A DNA stretch of 64,000 nt, from the NCBI GenBank assembly GCA_024036415.1, contig JAMWET010000159.1:352501-416500 (forward strand), given 5' to 3'. The stretch's first letter is position 1. Every line of letters begins with the position of its first letter. This DNA is from Prochilodus magdalenae. Lineage: Eukaryota > Chordata > Actinopteri > Characiformes > Prochilodontidae. The notes under the pieces were generated by a model that was not told where the DNA came from, made no database searches, and worked only from the letters and a program-made list of their open reading frames with translations. Below are positions 23,768-35,619 of the stretch, piece after piece. Position numbers and translations under genes: made by a program.

Positions 23768-25670
23768 TACAGTATGTATGAGGAGTCAAAATTTATTCAA
23801 CCGCCCAATGCTGCGAATGGTTAAACATTTGTTATGCACAGTGGAATATCAGTTCTGGCCACATTTGTGATGCACATTGTGATTCATCATAATGAAATTC
23901 TTACAAAGGACTTGTTAGAAGCACTACAATGCACACAAAGATTAGATAGCATCAAATTGTTTTTGTCATAAAGTATTAAGATTGGACACCCATTTTTGTG
24001 ATATATCACTCATTAGACACAAATTAATATTACAACCCCTTTACGGACTTACCACTCCTAAGGAACAGAGGTTCAGTCGTCCATTTGTTTTTCAATCAGG
24101 TATTGAAAACAACTCTGTGAGCTGTCAACAACGACGCAGCAATCAAAGGCATGATAAGCCACCAATTAGGCAGAATTTGAAGAAAAGGGACTAGTGTGGA
24201 TACTACAGCTCCTCTCTAGACACTCTCACCTTGGTGTGTTTACAATGCCACATGGTGAAGGGCAAGAGAATGGTCACCAGAAGAACAAGAGACAGATGCG
24301 TTAATTGACTCTTCACATAGACATGTTCAATGGATATAACACAAGATGTTGCAGAAGATTTGTTTAAATAATATTCAAGAGGACACCTCATCGGGAAGTC
24401 TCTATGTCGCAAGTCATAGTTAAGTGGGCACAGTGGAAACGTTTACCGTGGTCGTGGCAGAAAGAAAAGATCTGACCCTGGCGACTGCTGTGCGCATACC
24501 CATGATCTGCGTTAATATCGATTGGCACGCACAAAATCCCCGCTGCTGACTGCATAAGGAACTGAAGAAAAGACCTGTACAGATGTGGGTGCACTGAAAG
24601 TTTCCGCTCAGGAACACTAAGGCGCGCGCACTGCCTAAACGAAGACCTCCTCAGCCAGAAACTCCCGGGGCCGCACTTGCCCCCTCCTTGGCTGACTTTC
24701 CAAAGAATCAAGGAAAAGTCTGACACTGGCAGTTATGCCAAAAAAGTCATGTGGAACAAGCCACAAAGGTGTTTGGGACAGTGTACTTGTGGTTCAGATG
24801 AAAACTAAATTAGAACCTGTGTTTGGACACAATGGATGCTCATCAGCGCTATGGTTGGGAGGAGGAAGAACCAGGCTTATGAAACAAACGAACCACCTTG
24901 CCTACTGTGAAGCATGGGCGGGGGGTCAATTATGGCTTTGGGGCTGTTCTGCTTCTAAATGGTACCGGAAAGCTTCAACGTGTGCAGATGTACCATGAAT
25001 TCCCTTCAGTACCAGGAGATCTTGGAGGAAAATGTGATGGAGTCAGTCACGAAACCTGCGGCTCCTTGGGATGACGTGGACCTTCCAACAGGACAATGAA
25101 TCCGAAGCACACATCCAAAGTCCACTAGAGCATGGGTTGAACATGAAAGGCTGGGAACAATTTCTAGAGGTGGCCATATCGCAATTCCCTGACCAGACTT
25201 AAATCCAGATTGAGAACCTCTGGTGGGAACCTAAAGAAGGCAGTTGCAGTGCGCAAGCCTTAAGAATGTGTGACTAGAACTGGAGGCTTTTGGCACCATG
25301 AAGAATGGGCTAGGATAACCAGTTAGGTCGCTGTGCAAGACACTTGTGTTCAAAGCCTATGCTTCACGCTTGAAAGCTGTCATAACTGAAAAAGGATGTT
25401 TGTCGTGCTTAAGTACTAAAAAGAATAATGTCACTACGGGGGGTCTGAATTAACAACTGATGAATGACATGTGTGAGCACAGTAAAGACATTTGTGGTTA
25501 TTCCATCATAAATATTTATGTGATAGTTTTGATCTAATTTTATAAGATGCCAATCGTCTAACTATCTTTGATATAATTGTAAATAAGATGACTGAAATGA
25601 TCAAAATCAATGTCAAACTGGCCAAAACACTTTATTTCAGTGGGGGTTGAAAAATTTGATCACAACTCTA
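23768..25670 (+). mobile_element. Tc1 family element, near full length, with degraded sequence
   Basis: The right end CAGTGGGGGTTGAAAAATTT...GATCACAACTCTA at 25639-25670 is a Tc1-type terminal repeat. The left end at 23768-23810 (TACAGTATGTATGAGGAG, then TCAAAATTTATTCAACCGCC) is the same sequence inverted with extra bases. Between them lies a recognisable transposase region (24735-25420). Total 1.9 kb exceeds the usual 1.3-1.7 kb, mostly through insertions in the left half. Confidence 0.75.
24735..25420 (+). pseudogene. Tc1 transposase, DDE domain, broken by many frameshifts
   Basis: Words in changing frames: MKTKLEPVFGHNGCSS at 24798 (DETK.ELFGHN region, first aspartate), TVKHGR/GGGSIMALG-like near 24900, LQYQEILEENVMESVT at 25000, WTFQQDNESEAHIQ-like at 25080 (second aspartate, QQDN), RLKSRLRTSGGNLKKAVAVR-like at 25197 (the SPDLNPIENLW..LK block), and RLKAVITEKGC-like at 25370. 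All three catalytic regions are present in order, so the source was a full-length Tc1 transposase for cut-and-paste transposition. At least half a dozen indels prevent translation; many may be sequencing artefacts rather than decay. Confidence 0.78.
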
Positions 25671-25672
25671 CA

Positions 25673-26185
25673 TGCTACACATACAGAAGTCTTTCTCTCA
25701 GTATGGCGTCTACAACTCCATGCCAGACGACTCGGCATGGAGTTGTAGAGGTTCCTAATGGTGTCCTTTAATAATCCGCTCACCACGGTGCCGCCACACA
25801 TGGGTTTGTTGATCGTCTCCACTAAGACTAAAGCGGGACTCGTTACTAAAGATGACCCACCACCATTCTGAGTCACTCCATGACAGTCTGGTGCGACACC
25901 ATTGCAGTGTTTGGTGATGATGACATGGTGTTAAGGGCAGTCGTAATGGTTTGTGTGCATGTAGTCCTGTGCTGGGCAGCCGTCTGCCAATGGTGCTGGC
26001 ACTAACAGGATGACTCAAGGAGGGCAAGATTGCTTGCTGTTGGGTCAGTCAGGTACATTAATAAGACCCATCCTTGCTTATGTTGCATGCACGGCTGAGC
26101 GTGAAACTTAAATTAATCACGTGTCTCATGATGTCAAACCTACCCACCAAATGTCACTCCTGTCGGTTGATTTCTTCTGGGTGGA
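25673..26185 (-). mobile_element. M2 Tc1-like element, copy D
   Basis: From CTACACATACAGAAGTCTTT (3' side) through CACCACGGTGCCGCCACACA, CATGACAGTCTGGTGCGACA and ACTAACAGGATGACTCAAGG to the left end GGTTGATTTCTTCTGGGTGG. Minus-strand frames include LSWSDSEWWWVIFSNESRFS, where the catalytic aspartate of SDES is now asparagine. The outer right end is replaced by the adjoining Tc1 element. Confidence 0.8.
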
Positions 26186-26214
26186 GACATTTGTGCAACT
26201 ATTCCTATATACAT

Positions 26215-26475
26215 ACAAGATGGGCCATTCTCAGCGCAGCAGTGATACTGACACGTTTGAGAGTGGATCCCCACCGAAAAAAAAATCCAGCAGAGAGCAT
26301 CTAGTTGATGTTGATGGAAGCCAACTGGTGAGCCATGATGCTGGATCTTTCGGAGAGTTTGGACAGAGTGGCTGTACAGCTGTGCCAAGTTTGCTGTGGT
26401 CATAATGCACACACAGTATAACTGAACACCTGTAAAGTGGAGCTGCAAGGCAGGGGTTTCCAATAAAGTGGCCAC
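26215..26475. mobile_element. M4-related degraded element
   Basis: GGGCCATTCTCAGCGCAGCA then GTGATACTGACACG resembles the M4 motif ATCATTCTCAGCACTGCAGTGACACTGAC. CCAATAAAGTGGCCACAGGG resembles the M4 core TCTATTAGACACTCC/AGAGTGGACAGTGAGTGG. The rest is too diverged to align by eye. Confidence 0.35.
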
Positions 26476-26704
26476 AGGGTGTAAACGCTGATGTGACCGT
26501 TTTAACAATTTTTTTCTATGTGAATAACCACGCCCACACTGGATGCCCCTCCGGCTGGCCGCAGAGCTCCGGACGTCTCTGGACTCTCCTGAGAGGGCTT
26601 TCACATTCAGACGAGGCCTCGCCCTTATCAGGACACAAAGCTACTTTGTCTTTCAACCTTTGTAAATGTCAAGAATGTCTGAGGACCTATAGAGGAGAAG
26701 GTGA

Positions 26705-26747
26705 GGCCAAGAACAAAAAGTAGAGGGAGGGAGAGGGAAAGAGAGAG

Positions 26748-26802
<55 letters not shown>

Positions 26803-27045
26803 AAGAGAGAGAAGGTGAGAGAAAGAAAAAAGAACAATAGAGAGAAAAACTAAAGAGAAAAGTAGAAAGAATGGAAGACATTGGGAAAGACAGAATGAGA
26901 GAATTAAAGAAAAAATAGAGTAAGAAAGTAAGAGAAAAAGAGGAAGAAAGTAGAGAGAGACTGAGATGAAAATGAGAGAGAGATCAACAAAAAAAAAACA
27001 GAAAAAGAAAAAGAAAGGAAAAAAAATAATAATAAAAGAGGGCAA
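26705..27045. repeat. GA-rich purine tract
   Basis: About 340 bp purine-rich on the plus strand, with pure (GA)n at 26752-26790 and A-rich ends. Only 15 bp separate it from the GT array. Confidence 0.95.
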
Positions 27046-27061
27046 GAACTTTGTTGTGCGA

Positions 27062-27256
27062 GGTGCGTGTGTGTGTGTGCGCGTGTGCAGGTGTGTGTGT
27101 GTGTATGTGAGTGTGTGGTGCGTGTCTATGTATGGTGCGTGTCTATGTGCGTGTGTGTCTGTGTGTGTGGTGCGTGCGTGTGTATGTGTGCGTGTGGTGT
27201 GTGCGTGTGTGGTGTGTGTCTGTGCGTGTGTGTATGTGTATCTGTGTGTGTGGAGC
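27062..27256. repeat. (GT)n compound array
   Basis: About 195 bp of GT with GTGCGTGTGT and GTCTATGTGCGTG variants, alternating purine/pyrimidine. Back to back with the GA tract. Confidence 0.95.
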
Positions 27257-27280
27257 TGATATTATATAGGGCAGAGGTCA

Positions 27281-27461
27281 CCTGCCCAGTTTCTGGAGAT
27301 CTACCTTCCCACAGACGTTAGCACCGACCCTAATCAGCCCCACCTGATCCATCTAATGACTGCCTCCAGGAGTTCTTAATTATGAGGTGTGTGAGAGGTG
27401 GGTTGCGGGGGAAAACGGCTGGAAGGTAGATCTTGAGGAGTAGGGTCGGTGACCCCTGCTA
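27281..27461. mobile_element. MITE with GGTCACC...GATCTACCTTCC inverted ends
   Basis: CAGAGGTCACCTGCCCAGTT...GGAGATCTACCTTCC on the left is the inverse of GGAAGGTAGATCTTGAGGAG...GGTCGGTGACCCCTG on the right. About 180 bp, no coding capacity. I recall similar elements as common in teleosts and usually grouped with hAT; TATATAG/TATGTAG at the edges could be an imperfect 8-bp target duplication. Confidence 0.72.
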
Positions 27462-30080
27462 TGTAGTAATATACAGCACGGCATACACGGCAGCTCATAG
27501 AAGGCATCCCATGGCTGCTGGAGGGTGTGGGGGGGATCCATAGAGCAAACATGACAACCAAGGTGGTCCCATAGATGCTAAATAGGATTCAAGTGGGGGG
27601 CCAGGGTAGGGCTGGAAGTCTTGGTCATGCTTGTCCAACCAATGTCAGACATTGCTAGCCGTCCCATCCGCCCAAAGGAAGACAATCAGCATGTTCCCCG
27701 TTTTTTACCCATAACAGCAATGAGGGACATGTGTCCCATCATACACCTTATGTACCCACCAAGCCAGCTCACCACACACAAGCTTCAGGATCTGCGAGCC
27801 ACGGCTGCTGAAAAGAGGTAGTGGTCATATAAGAGTGTGACTTGTGTTAGTCTGTAGAGTCTTTAAGATCACCAACAACCTCCAAACAGTTGGCAAGGGG
27901 TTGTGTTAAACTTGTTGATTTGGTACTCTTATTATAGGAACTATGTGTTTTAAGGCCTAATGGCTATTCTCTGAAGGTCAAGGTCATAATGACCTCAAGA
28001 CAACATATGTGGACAGTTACAACCGGACAAACTACACACTTAACACAGGCCTCAATCCCTCACAAACTCGTTAGTACTCTAAGCATGACTCATCATCAGA
28101 AGAAGAGCCTGACCCCCTGAAGGACCCCTGGGGTTCAGTGCCTGTGGGGCATTTCTACATCCATGGAGTTTTTCCTAGGAACAACCCAGCCATGATATCA
28201 TCACTCTTTCTTGATAATATGGGGTTTGCACAGAATAGTAGTCACTCCAGTCAGCAGATGAGAAGTTTTAATTGCTTATCCATGTGTTGTATCCACTGCT
28301 GATCATGTGACGATGCAGGCCAGGTTTACGAATAAACTGAAATTATGGACAGCCTCACTTCAGAAGACAACGTGCTGGAGTAGCCTGCGTCAGCTTTTCG
28401 TCTGGGTTTCTCCATGATTTGCAGCTAGTAAGTTCTTGATCCCTAAGCTTGGCTGGGAAAGGGGATGTCTGGGGATTTCCCTGCTGATCTACAGACTTCA
28501 CCTGCCTCAGTTTATGGGAGAACCCTTCCACACAGGACTGTTTTCCCAAAGCCCTACCTGATATCTAATGACCGTGTGTCTTAATATGTGTGGATGGAGA
28601 GGTGGGTTAGCGGGGGCTGGGATGACACATTATTACCCTAGTCCAAAATTTGACCCCTGCTATGTAGTAATATACAGCACCAGGCAAAAAGAAATTGATA
28701 CACAATTGTGTTAATCCCATAGGCTGGAGGGTGTGGGGTACGATTCCATCCATCTGCATGAAACTGTGGTGGTACATCAGAGGATGCTAACGCTGCTGTT
28801 ACCATGTGTTGTTTCATGTGTAATTCTACATCAAGTTATTGAAAAACACTTCCATATAAAGTGGGACCAGTGCAGCCTTTGCCACCATGAACATTTACCG
28901 TCATCCGCAACAATAGCATGTTCCCGTTTTTTGTCCATTTATTCAGCAATGAGGCATCTAGTGCTCCAATCATACACCTTATGCACACCCACCCGAGGGC
29001 GGAGCTCCCACACTTACAATGCTTCAGATCTTGCGAGCCACCATTACTGGAAAGCCATCCAGCCGGGCATATAACTGTTTGTGACTTTCAGCCGGAGTCT
29101 TTAAGATCACCAACAACCTCCAAACAGTTGGGGGTGTGTAAACTTTTGATTGGTAAAATATAAGGCCTATAAAAAGGTAATGGCCTAATGGCTATTCTCT
29201 GAAGGTCAAGGTCATAATGACCTCAAGACAACATATGTGGACACCTACAACCGGAGCACTAACACAGGCCTCACCCTTCGTTCACACTCTAAGTGACTCA
29301 TCACCTGGAAGTGACCTCCCCTGAAACCCCTGGTTGCCTGTGGGCATTTCTACACTCCCATGGAGTTTCTGAACTGCCATAGTTTCACTCTTTCTGCTAT
29401 GGGGTTGCACAGAATAGTCACTCCTCAGCGATGACACTTTAGGCTTATCATGTCGCTGATCATGTGACGATGGTACTAACAATATGGACGCCTCAGAGAA
29501 GACAACAGCTGAGTAGCCTGGAGGTTCTGGGGTCCATATTTTCAGGCTAGTAAGCTGATCCTGAGCTTGCTGGAAAGGGGATGTCATGGGGATTTCCCTG
29601 CTGATCTACAGTACTTCACAAATCAGATATGGAACACTGTTATCTCTGTTTTCCCAAAGACTACAATAAGACTACCGTGTGTCTGTGTGGATGGAGAGGG
29701 GGCTAATGACACCATATTACCCTATCCAAATTTGCTTATGTAATTACATGAGGCAAAAAGAAATTGATACACGTGTGTAATCACATAGGCTATACTACGA
29801 TAATCCATCTGCAACTGTGGCTACATCAGAGGAGCTACGCTGCTGTTACATGTGTTGTTCATGTGTAATTACACAGTTATTAAAACACTTCATATAAAGT
29901 GGGACCATTGACTTTGCCCATGTTACATCAGCAACAATAGCACTTCCCCTTGTCCATTTATTCACAACTAGGCATCTAAAAACCAAAATCAGTTGGGCAG
30001 GGAGAGGGCGGAGCACCCTCACTTAAATGCCTGGGCTTTTTAGGTTTCCATTACTGGAAAGCATCCAGCCGGGCACAACT
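27462..30080 (+). repeat. Mosaic of imperfect tandem copies (about 1.1-1.2 kb unit)
   Basis: 27850-28660 realigns with 29090-29735: both contain AATGGCTATTCTCTGAAGGT, GACCTCAAGACAACATATGT, GATCATGTGACGATG and GGGATTTCCCTGCTGATCTA in the same order. 28680-29070 realigns with 29755-30075: GGCAAAAAGAAATTGATACA, CATATAAAGTGGGACCA, CAACAATAGCA. The earlier copy of each pair is longer by scattered small insertions, while other parts are identical for about 60 bp. Confidence 0.75.
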
Positions 30081-30384
30081 GTTTCTTGTTTCAGCCGGAT
30101 CGGATGATGAAGCGCTGTGACACTGCATTAGCCGGCTGTGCTTGCAGGTTCAGCTGCCTGGATTAGTGACACAACATCACTGGGTTGATTTCTGAGAAAT
30201 GAGCAGGGAGGACACCTCAAGGTTAGCTCAAAGCAAAGTCCTGTCACACTGTCCCACACTGGGCAACAAGTGTGCACAGTACAGATACTCATACGCCTGG
30301 AAAGCCATACTGATAAGGATCAGCTGGTTCTGTTCTCCGCTGGAATACTGGAAATCCCTATTAAGAGTATTAATAAGTCTCAGG
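30081..30384. other. No feature recognised
   Basis: About 300 bp without a repeat or exon signature. Confidence 0.35.
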
Positions 30385-30628
30385 CTATCGTTAATGCATC
30401 ACACATCCAGTAGGCCTAGTGTCCCTCCACCTCCACCCCTACTGCACCATCTGCAGGAACTGTGTGAGAATATTCAAGCTGCATGGGATGGATTATCACA
30501 GGACACCATTAGGAACCTCTACAACTCCATGCTGAGACATCTGGCATGTTGGGTTAGCAAACATGGCAGCCCGATGCCATACTGAGAGACAGACTTCTGT
30601 ATGTGTAGCTCAATAAATATTAGATTTA
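30385..30628 (+). mobile_element. M2 Tc1-like element, copy E (3' part)
   Basis: ATGCATCACACATCCAGTAG through CTGCAGGAACTGTGTGAGAA, GGACACCATTAGGAACCTCT and ATGTTGGGTTAGCAAACATG to TATGTGTAGCTCAATAAATA. This is the C-terminal part of the M2 coding remnant and its downstream sequence. It runs directly into a TA array, as copy A does at 4027. Confidence 0.78.
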
Positions 30629-30652
30629 TATGCACATGCCTGTATACATGCC

Positions 30653-30659
<7 letters not shown>

Positions 30660-30715
<56 letters not shown>

Positions 30716-30732
30716 ATATATATATATATATC
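30660..30732. repeat. (TA)n microsatellite
   Basis: About 70 bp of TA with one TGTGTATATA interruption, next to M2 copy E. Confidence 0.95.
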
Positions 30733-30737
30733 AGGAT

Positions 30738-30945
30738 CAGCATCTCCTAAGTGATGGACTATCCTCAGTCCAGCAGGGACACCAAGGTGTTAAAACTCCA
30801 GCAGCACTACTGAGTCTGATCTACTCACACCACACCAGCACAACACTCACTAATACACCACCACCTCAGTGTCACTACAGTGCTGAGAATGATCCACCAC
30901 CCACATAATACCTGCTCTGTGGTGGTCTTGCCCACAGGCTGTCAC
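30738..30945. mobile_element. M4 palindromic element, half copy
   Basis: CAGTCCAGCAGGGACACC, ACTCCAGCAGCACTACTGAG, CACTAATACACCACCACCTC, ACTACAGTGCTGAGAATGAT and ACCTGCTCTGTGGTGGTC match the right arm of the M4 copy at 63545-63975. The other arm is absent. Confidence 0.75.
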
Positions 30946-31419
30946 TGTAGGACTACAATGTGCCCCCTAAAGGTCAGTGGAGCTGATAAAATGGACAACG
31001 AACATTCATAAATGTATGTATTTCTAATAATTATATTTAATAATATATATATAAAATATATAACAGCTACTAAGCGTAGTATAGTCCAGTAGTGGAGAAG
31101 GAAAGCCTCAGTATGTGTATGAGAGTGAGTGGTGGGATACGTTATCCCTGTCTGTGTGTCCAGTGCCAGTCCATGTGGGGCTGCATTTGGTATCCATCCA
31201 GGTGAACAGATGCTGTCCAGGATCATGAGGGTCACTGACGATGGTGCATGCCCTCTGTGGCAGCGATGGGTGGCTAACACCATTGCCAGTAGATTCTGCG
31301 GTGTGTATTTTTTTTTCCGAGGGCTTTTCTGTCCTGGTTGGTAGTCCTGCCAGATCATACTGTTATGCCTCTGGTGAGGACGAGATTTTTTTTTTTCTAG
31401 CCCACCAACATGAAATGTA
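30946..31419. other. No gene recognised
   Basis: Contains a short TATATATA run near 31043 and T-runs at 31310 and 31388. Could include more of the antisense LINE that follows, but no motif supports it. Confidence 0.35.
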
Positions 31420-31865
31420 AGACCACATGACTAAACTTGCCTTCAGAAGAAGAACCCAACATATTATTGCTATTGAAGCTAGCATCAATAGCACCCCCTC
31501 ACCCCACCCGCACTCCTCCAAATACCAGGGGATAATTCGCAGATGGAGACCCAGGAACTTGTTAAAATGCTCCACTTCCATCCCCTTGGCTGGAGTGGGG
31601 GCACTTTCCTCCAGAATCAGCTACTTGGTCTCTTTGTTCATTCTCTTCTCCAGATGTAGTCAAGTTGCAGACCAGCTGCCCATATATGGACTCATCGAAG
31701 CCCGGCCCGGTATTAGCATCATCTGCAAATTTCTGGATGCACAAAAATGGGAACCGTCCAGGCATGAGTGCAATCAGTCTGGGGGTTTTACAGATGCAGC
31801 CAAACTGTGCCCGCCCTCCAGTGACAGTTTTATATATTACACAGGCAGCATTTCATTCTTTTAGA
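31420..31865 (-). pseudogene. Antisense LINE reverse transcriptase fragment
   Basis: On the minus strand near 31700-31765 a frame reads ...FPFLCIQKFADDANTG.GFDE, matching the reverse transcriptase signature KFADDT..., with the catalytic Asp-Asp at its centre. Upstream minus-strand text GFVKPPDCTHAWT-like and downstream EVEHFNKFLGLHL (compare the V..FKFLG.H.S. motif) keep the order of a CR1/L2/Rex-type ORF2. Stops and frameshifts occur between blocks. It is oriented opposite to the other LINE fragments in the window. Confidence 0.65.
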
Positions 31866-33265
31866 GCCTATTAAAAGGGACAGTCACTTCAGACACCAAA
31901 GGGTCCGAAGCTTGAGCCCACCTGAGTGAATAATAATCATGACAGCAATGACTTAAAACCACAACATGCTGTCAGTACCTTCTGCAACTCCTTATCAACC
32001 TGAAGTGTGACTGAAGCACTGGGGAAACAAGCAGAGGTGCGACTCTGGCAGGAATGTGCCCTGGCTGACCTTTAGTGACCTGCCTGAGCCGAGGTCGCAT
32101 GAGAAGGCCTCTGCAGGTGGACTTTGTGGCAGAGTTTAGCGAGAGCCGGCCGTAAACTCTATTTAACGTGCAGGCGTGGGAGTAACGGGCGTGGGTGCAG
32201 CATGTGGCCGCAGATCCTCCATGACGTTATCGTGATCGTTATCCAAAGGGGAAAGAATGCTTAAGGTATCTGCAGACATCTGCGAGGGCCGGCGGAGCAC
32301 AGCAGCGGCAATATTAGACAGGTTTCATTGGAGAGTGAGGGAGTGCATGTGCGGAGCAGACGGCCCCGTCTGCTGCTAAGGAGACACGCGTACACTAAAG
32401 CGAGGCGGTCCAACCTGAGGGAAATCAGAGACTGCAAAACATATTTGCTAATTGCCAGTCCTCATCTAATGCACTCTCCCTGTGTCTTTTAATCTTTAAT
32501 GATGTGTTGTAAAAGCCAGGATCGAATTAAGCCTTCAGGACCGGGCTAAAGAGAGCAAGTAATAAACATCAGTGAGTAAATCATTTCCAGCAGTAATCAA
32601 GAACTCCATTTGATTAAGATCTTTGTTAATACGCCAGCAAGGATCTACTAATATCTTTAAAAGGAAACACGATACATAATCGGAGCAATTTCAGGAGCTC
32701 CAACAGTGAGCGTAACGTTACCTGGTAATACAATAATCATCCGGACGCCGTTAGGCCTCGAGTTCACGATAAGCCAGTAAGTAAATTTTTGACAGGCATG
32801 AAAATTCATTTACAAAACTGCAACGTAAAAGAAAGTAAATGATTACAATTACAGTTCTAGATAGCAGTGCGGTACGGAATACACAAACCATTGAGAGGAG
32901 AGATACCAAGGATAACTCATCGGACCTCCACTGGAGTAACAGTACTAAAGTATGTACCTTCAGATGTACTTAAGTATGGAGAGTAACAGGAGCATGATTT
33001 ATTACGGCTCTAATGTCCTATTATCATTTCTGGAACAGGACTCTTCATCAGCTCAGTGTAGGAGAGGAGACTCTAGTGTCTCTCAGTCCACCAGTCTTTA
33101 ATAGAAGCTCATTCATTAGTCTGACACTGACGTCTATTCACATCATCATCATCAGCACAGAGCACTGTAGGAGAACAGGTTCCATTAGCTAGAACCAAGC
33201 TCTGTCCAACAGTTCAAACAAACTCAAAGTGACCACTCTACCCTAATTGTTGGACTCGCTACCTG
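31866..33265. other. Non-repetitive stretch, possible conserved non-coding DNA
   Basis: 1.4 kb with no simple repeats or known transposons, unusual for this window. Segments such as 32400-32720 (CTAATTGCCAGTCCTCATCT, ATTTCCAGCAGTAATCAAGA, CTTTGTTAATACGCCAGCAA) read like developmental conserved non-coding elements. That is an impression without alignment. No exon seen. Confidence 0.4.
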
Positions 33266-33267
33266 GA

Positions 33268-35619
33268 TTACTCTACACCAACACATTACACTTACTGAGT
33301 TACTGTACACCAACACAGTACTTACAGTACACTAACACATTACACTTACTGAGTTACTGTACACCAACACTCTACTTACAGCACACTAACGCATTACACT
33401 TACTGAGTTACTGTACACCGACACACTACTTACAGTACACTAACGCATTACACTTACTGAGTTACTGTACACCAACACGCTACTTACAGCACACTAACAC
33501 ATTACCCTTACTGAGTTACTGTACACCAACACGCTACTTACAGCACACTAACACATTACACTTACTGAGTTACTGTACACCAACACACTACTTACAGCAC
33601 ACTAACACACTACACTTACTGAGTTACTGTACACCAACACATTACTCACAGTACACTAACACATTACACTTACTGAGTTACTGTACACCAACACACTACT
33701 TACAGCATACTAACACTTTACACTTACTGAGTTACTGTACACCAACACGCTACTTACAGCACACTAACACATTACCCTTCCTGAGTTACTGTACACCAAC
33801 ACGCTACTTACAGTACACTAACACATTACACTTACTGAGTTACTGTACACCAACACACTACTTACAGCACACTAACACACTACACTTACTGAGTTACTGT
33901 ACACCAACACATTACTCACAGTACACTAACACATTACACTTACTGAGTTACTGTACACCAACACACTACTTACAGCACACTAACACATTACCCTTACTGA
34001 GTTACTGTACACCAACACACTACTCACAGTACACTAACACATTACACTTACTGAGTTACTGTACACCAACACAGTACTTACAGTACACTAACACATTACA
34101 CTTACAGAGTTACTGTACACCAACACGCTACTTACAGCACACTAACACATTACCCTTACTGAGTTACTGTACACTAACACGCTACTTACAGCACACTAAC
34201 ACATTACACTTACTGAGTTACTGTACACCAACACACTACTTACAGCACACTAACACATTACACTTACTGAGTTACTGTACACCAACACGCTACTTACAGC
34301 ACACTAACACTTTACACTTACTGAGTTACTGTACACCAACACGCTACTTACAGCACACTAACACTTTACACTTACTGAGTTACTGTACACCAACACACTA
34401 CTTACAGCACACTAACACTTTACACTTACTGAGTTACTGTACACCAACACACTACTTACAGTACACTAACGCATTACAATTACTGAGTTACTGTACACCG
34501 ACACACTACCAAAAGCACACTAACACATTACACTTACTGAGTTACTGTACACCAACACGCCTCTTGTAGCACACTAACACAATACACTCACTGAGTTACT
34601 GTACACCAACACACTACTTACAGTACACTAACACATTACACTTACCGAGTTACTGTACACCAACACACTACTTACAGCACACTAACACATTACACTTACC
34701 GAGTTACTGTACACCAACACACTACTTACAGTACACTAACACATTACACTTACTGAGTTACTGTAGACCAACACGCTACTTACAGTACACTAACGCACTA
34801 CACTTACTGAGTTACTGCACACCAACACACTACTTACAGTACACTAACACATTACACTTACTGAGTTACTGTACACCAACACGCTACTTACAGTACACTA
34901 ACGCATTACACTTACTGAGTTACTGTACACCAACACACTACTTACAGTACACTAACACATTTCACTTACTGAGTTACTGTACACCAACACACTACTTACA
35001 GCACACTAACACTTTACACTTACTGAGTTACTGTACACCAACACACTACTTACAGCACACTAACACATTACACTTACTGAGTTACTGTCCACCAACACGC
35101 TACTTACAGCACACTAACGCATTACACTTACTGAGTTACTGCACACCAACACGCTACTTACAGTACACTAACACATTACACTTACTGAGTTACTGTACAC
35201 CAACACAGTACTTACAGTACACTAACACATTACACTTACTGAGTTACTGTACACCAACACAGTACTTACAGTACACTAACACATTACACTTACTGAGTTA
35301 CTGTACACCAACACGCTACTTACAGTACACTAACACATTACACTTACTGAGTTACTGTACACCAACACAGTACTTACAGTACACTAACACATTACACTTA
35401 CTGAGTTACTGTACACCAACACAGTACTTACAGTACACTAACACATTACACTTACTGAGTTACTGTACACCAACACGCTACTTACAGTACACTAACACAT
35501 TACACTTACTGAGTTACTGTACACCAACACACTACTTACAGCACACTAACACATTACACTTACTGAGTTACTGTACACCAACACGCTACTTACAGTACAC
35601 TAACACATTACACTTAATG
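33268..35619. repeat. 54-bp minisatellite, about 43 copies
   Basis: Unit: CTTACTGAGTTACTGTACAC + CAACACRSTACTTACAGYAC + ACTAACACATTACA, 54 bp. Each unit is itself two related halves (30 and 24 bp, both CTTAC...ACAC.AACAC). 54 is a multiple of 3 and lacks stops, so a 440-codon frame of 18-residue repeats appears at 33247-34569; it is not a gene. Copies differ at a few sites that recur in blocks. Confidence 0.97.

Noticed and set aside
24735..25420. A functional Tc1 transposase gene
   Set aside because: Catalytic blocks are in several different frames, and the region shows signs of sequencing error.
26830..27050. Leucine/phenylalanine-rich membrane-like minus-strand frame
   Set aside because: Arises from the GA/AAAG-rich tract.
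33247..34569. 440-codon open frame of 18-residue repeats
   Set aside because: Produced by a 54-bp minisatellite whose unit length is a multiple of three and lacks stops; the array continues past the frame.
33268..35619. CRISPR array
   Set aside because: Units are directly joined without unique spacers, and the host is a vertebrate.
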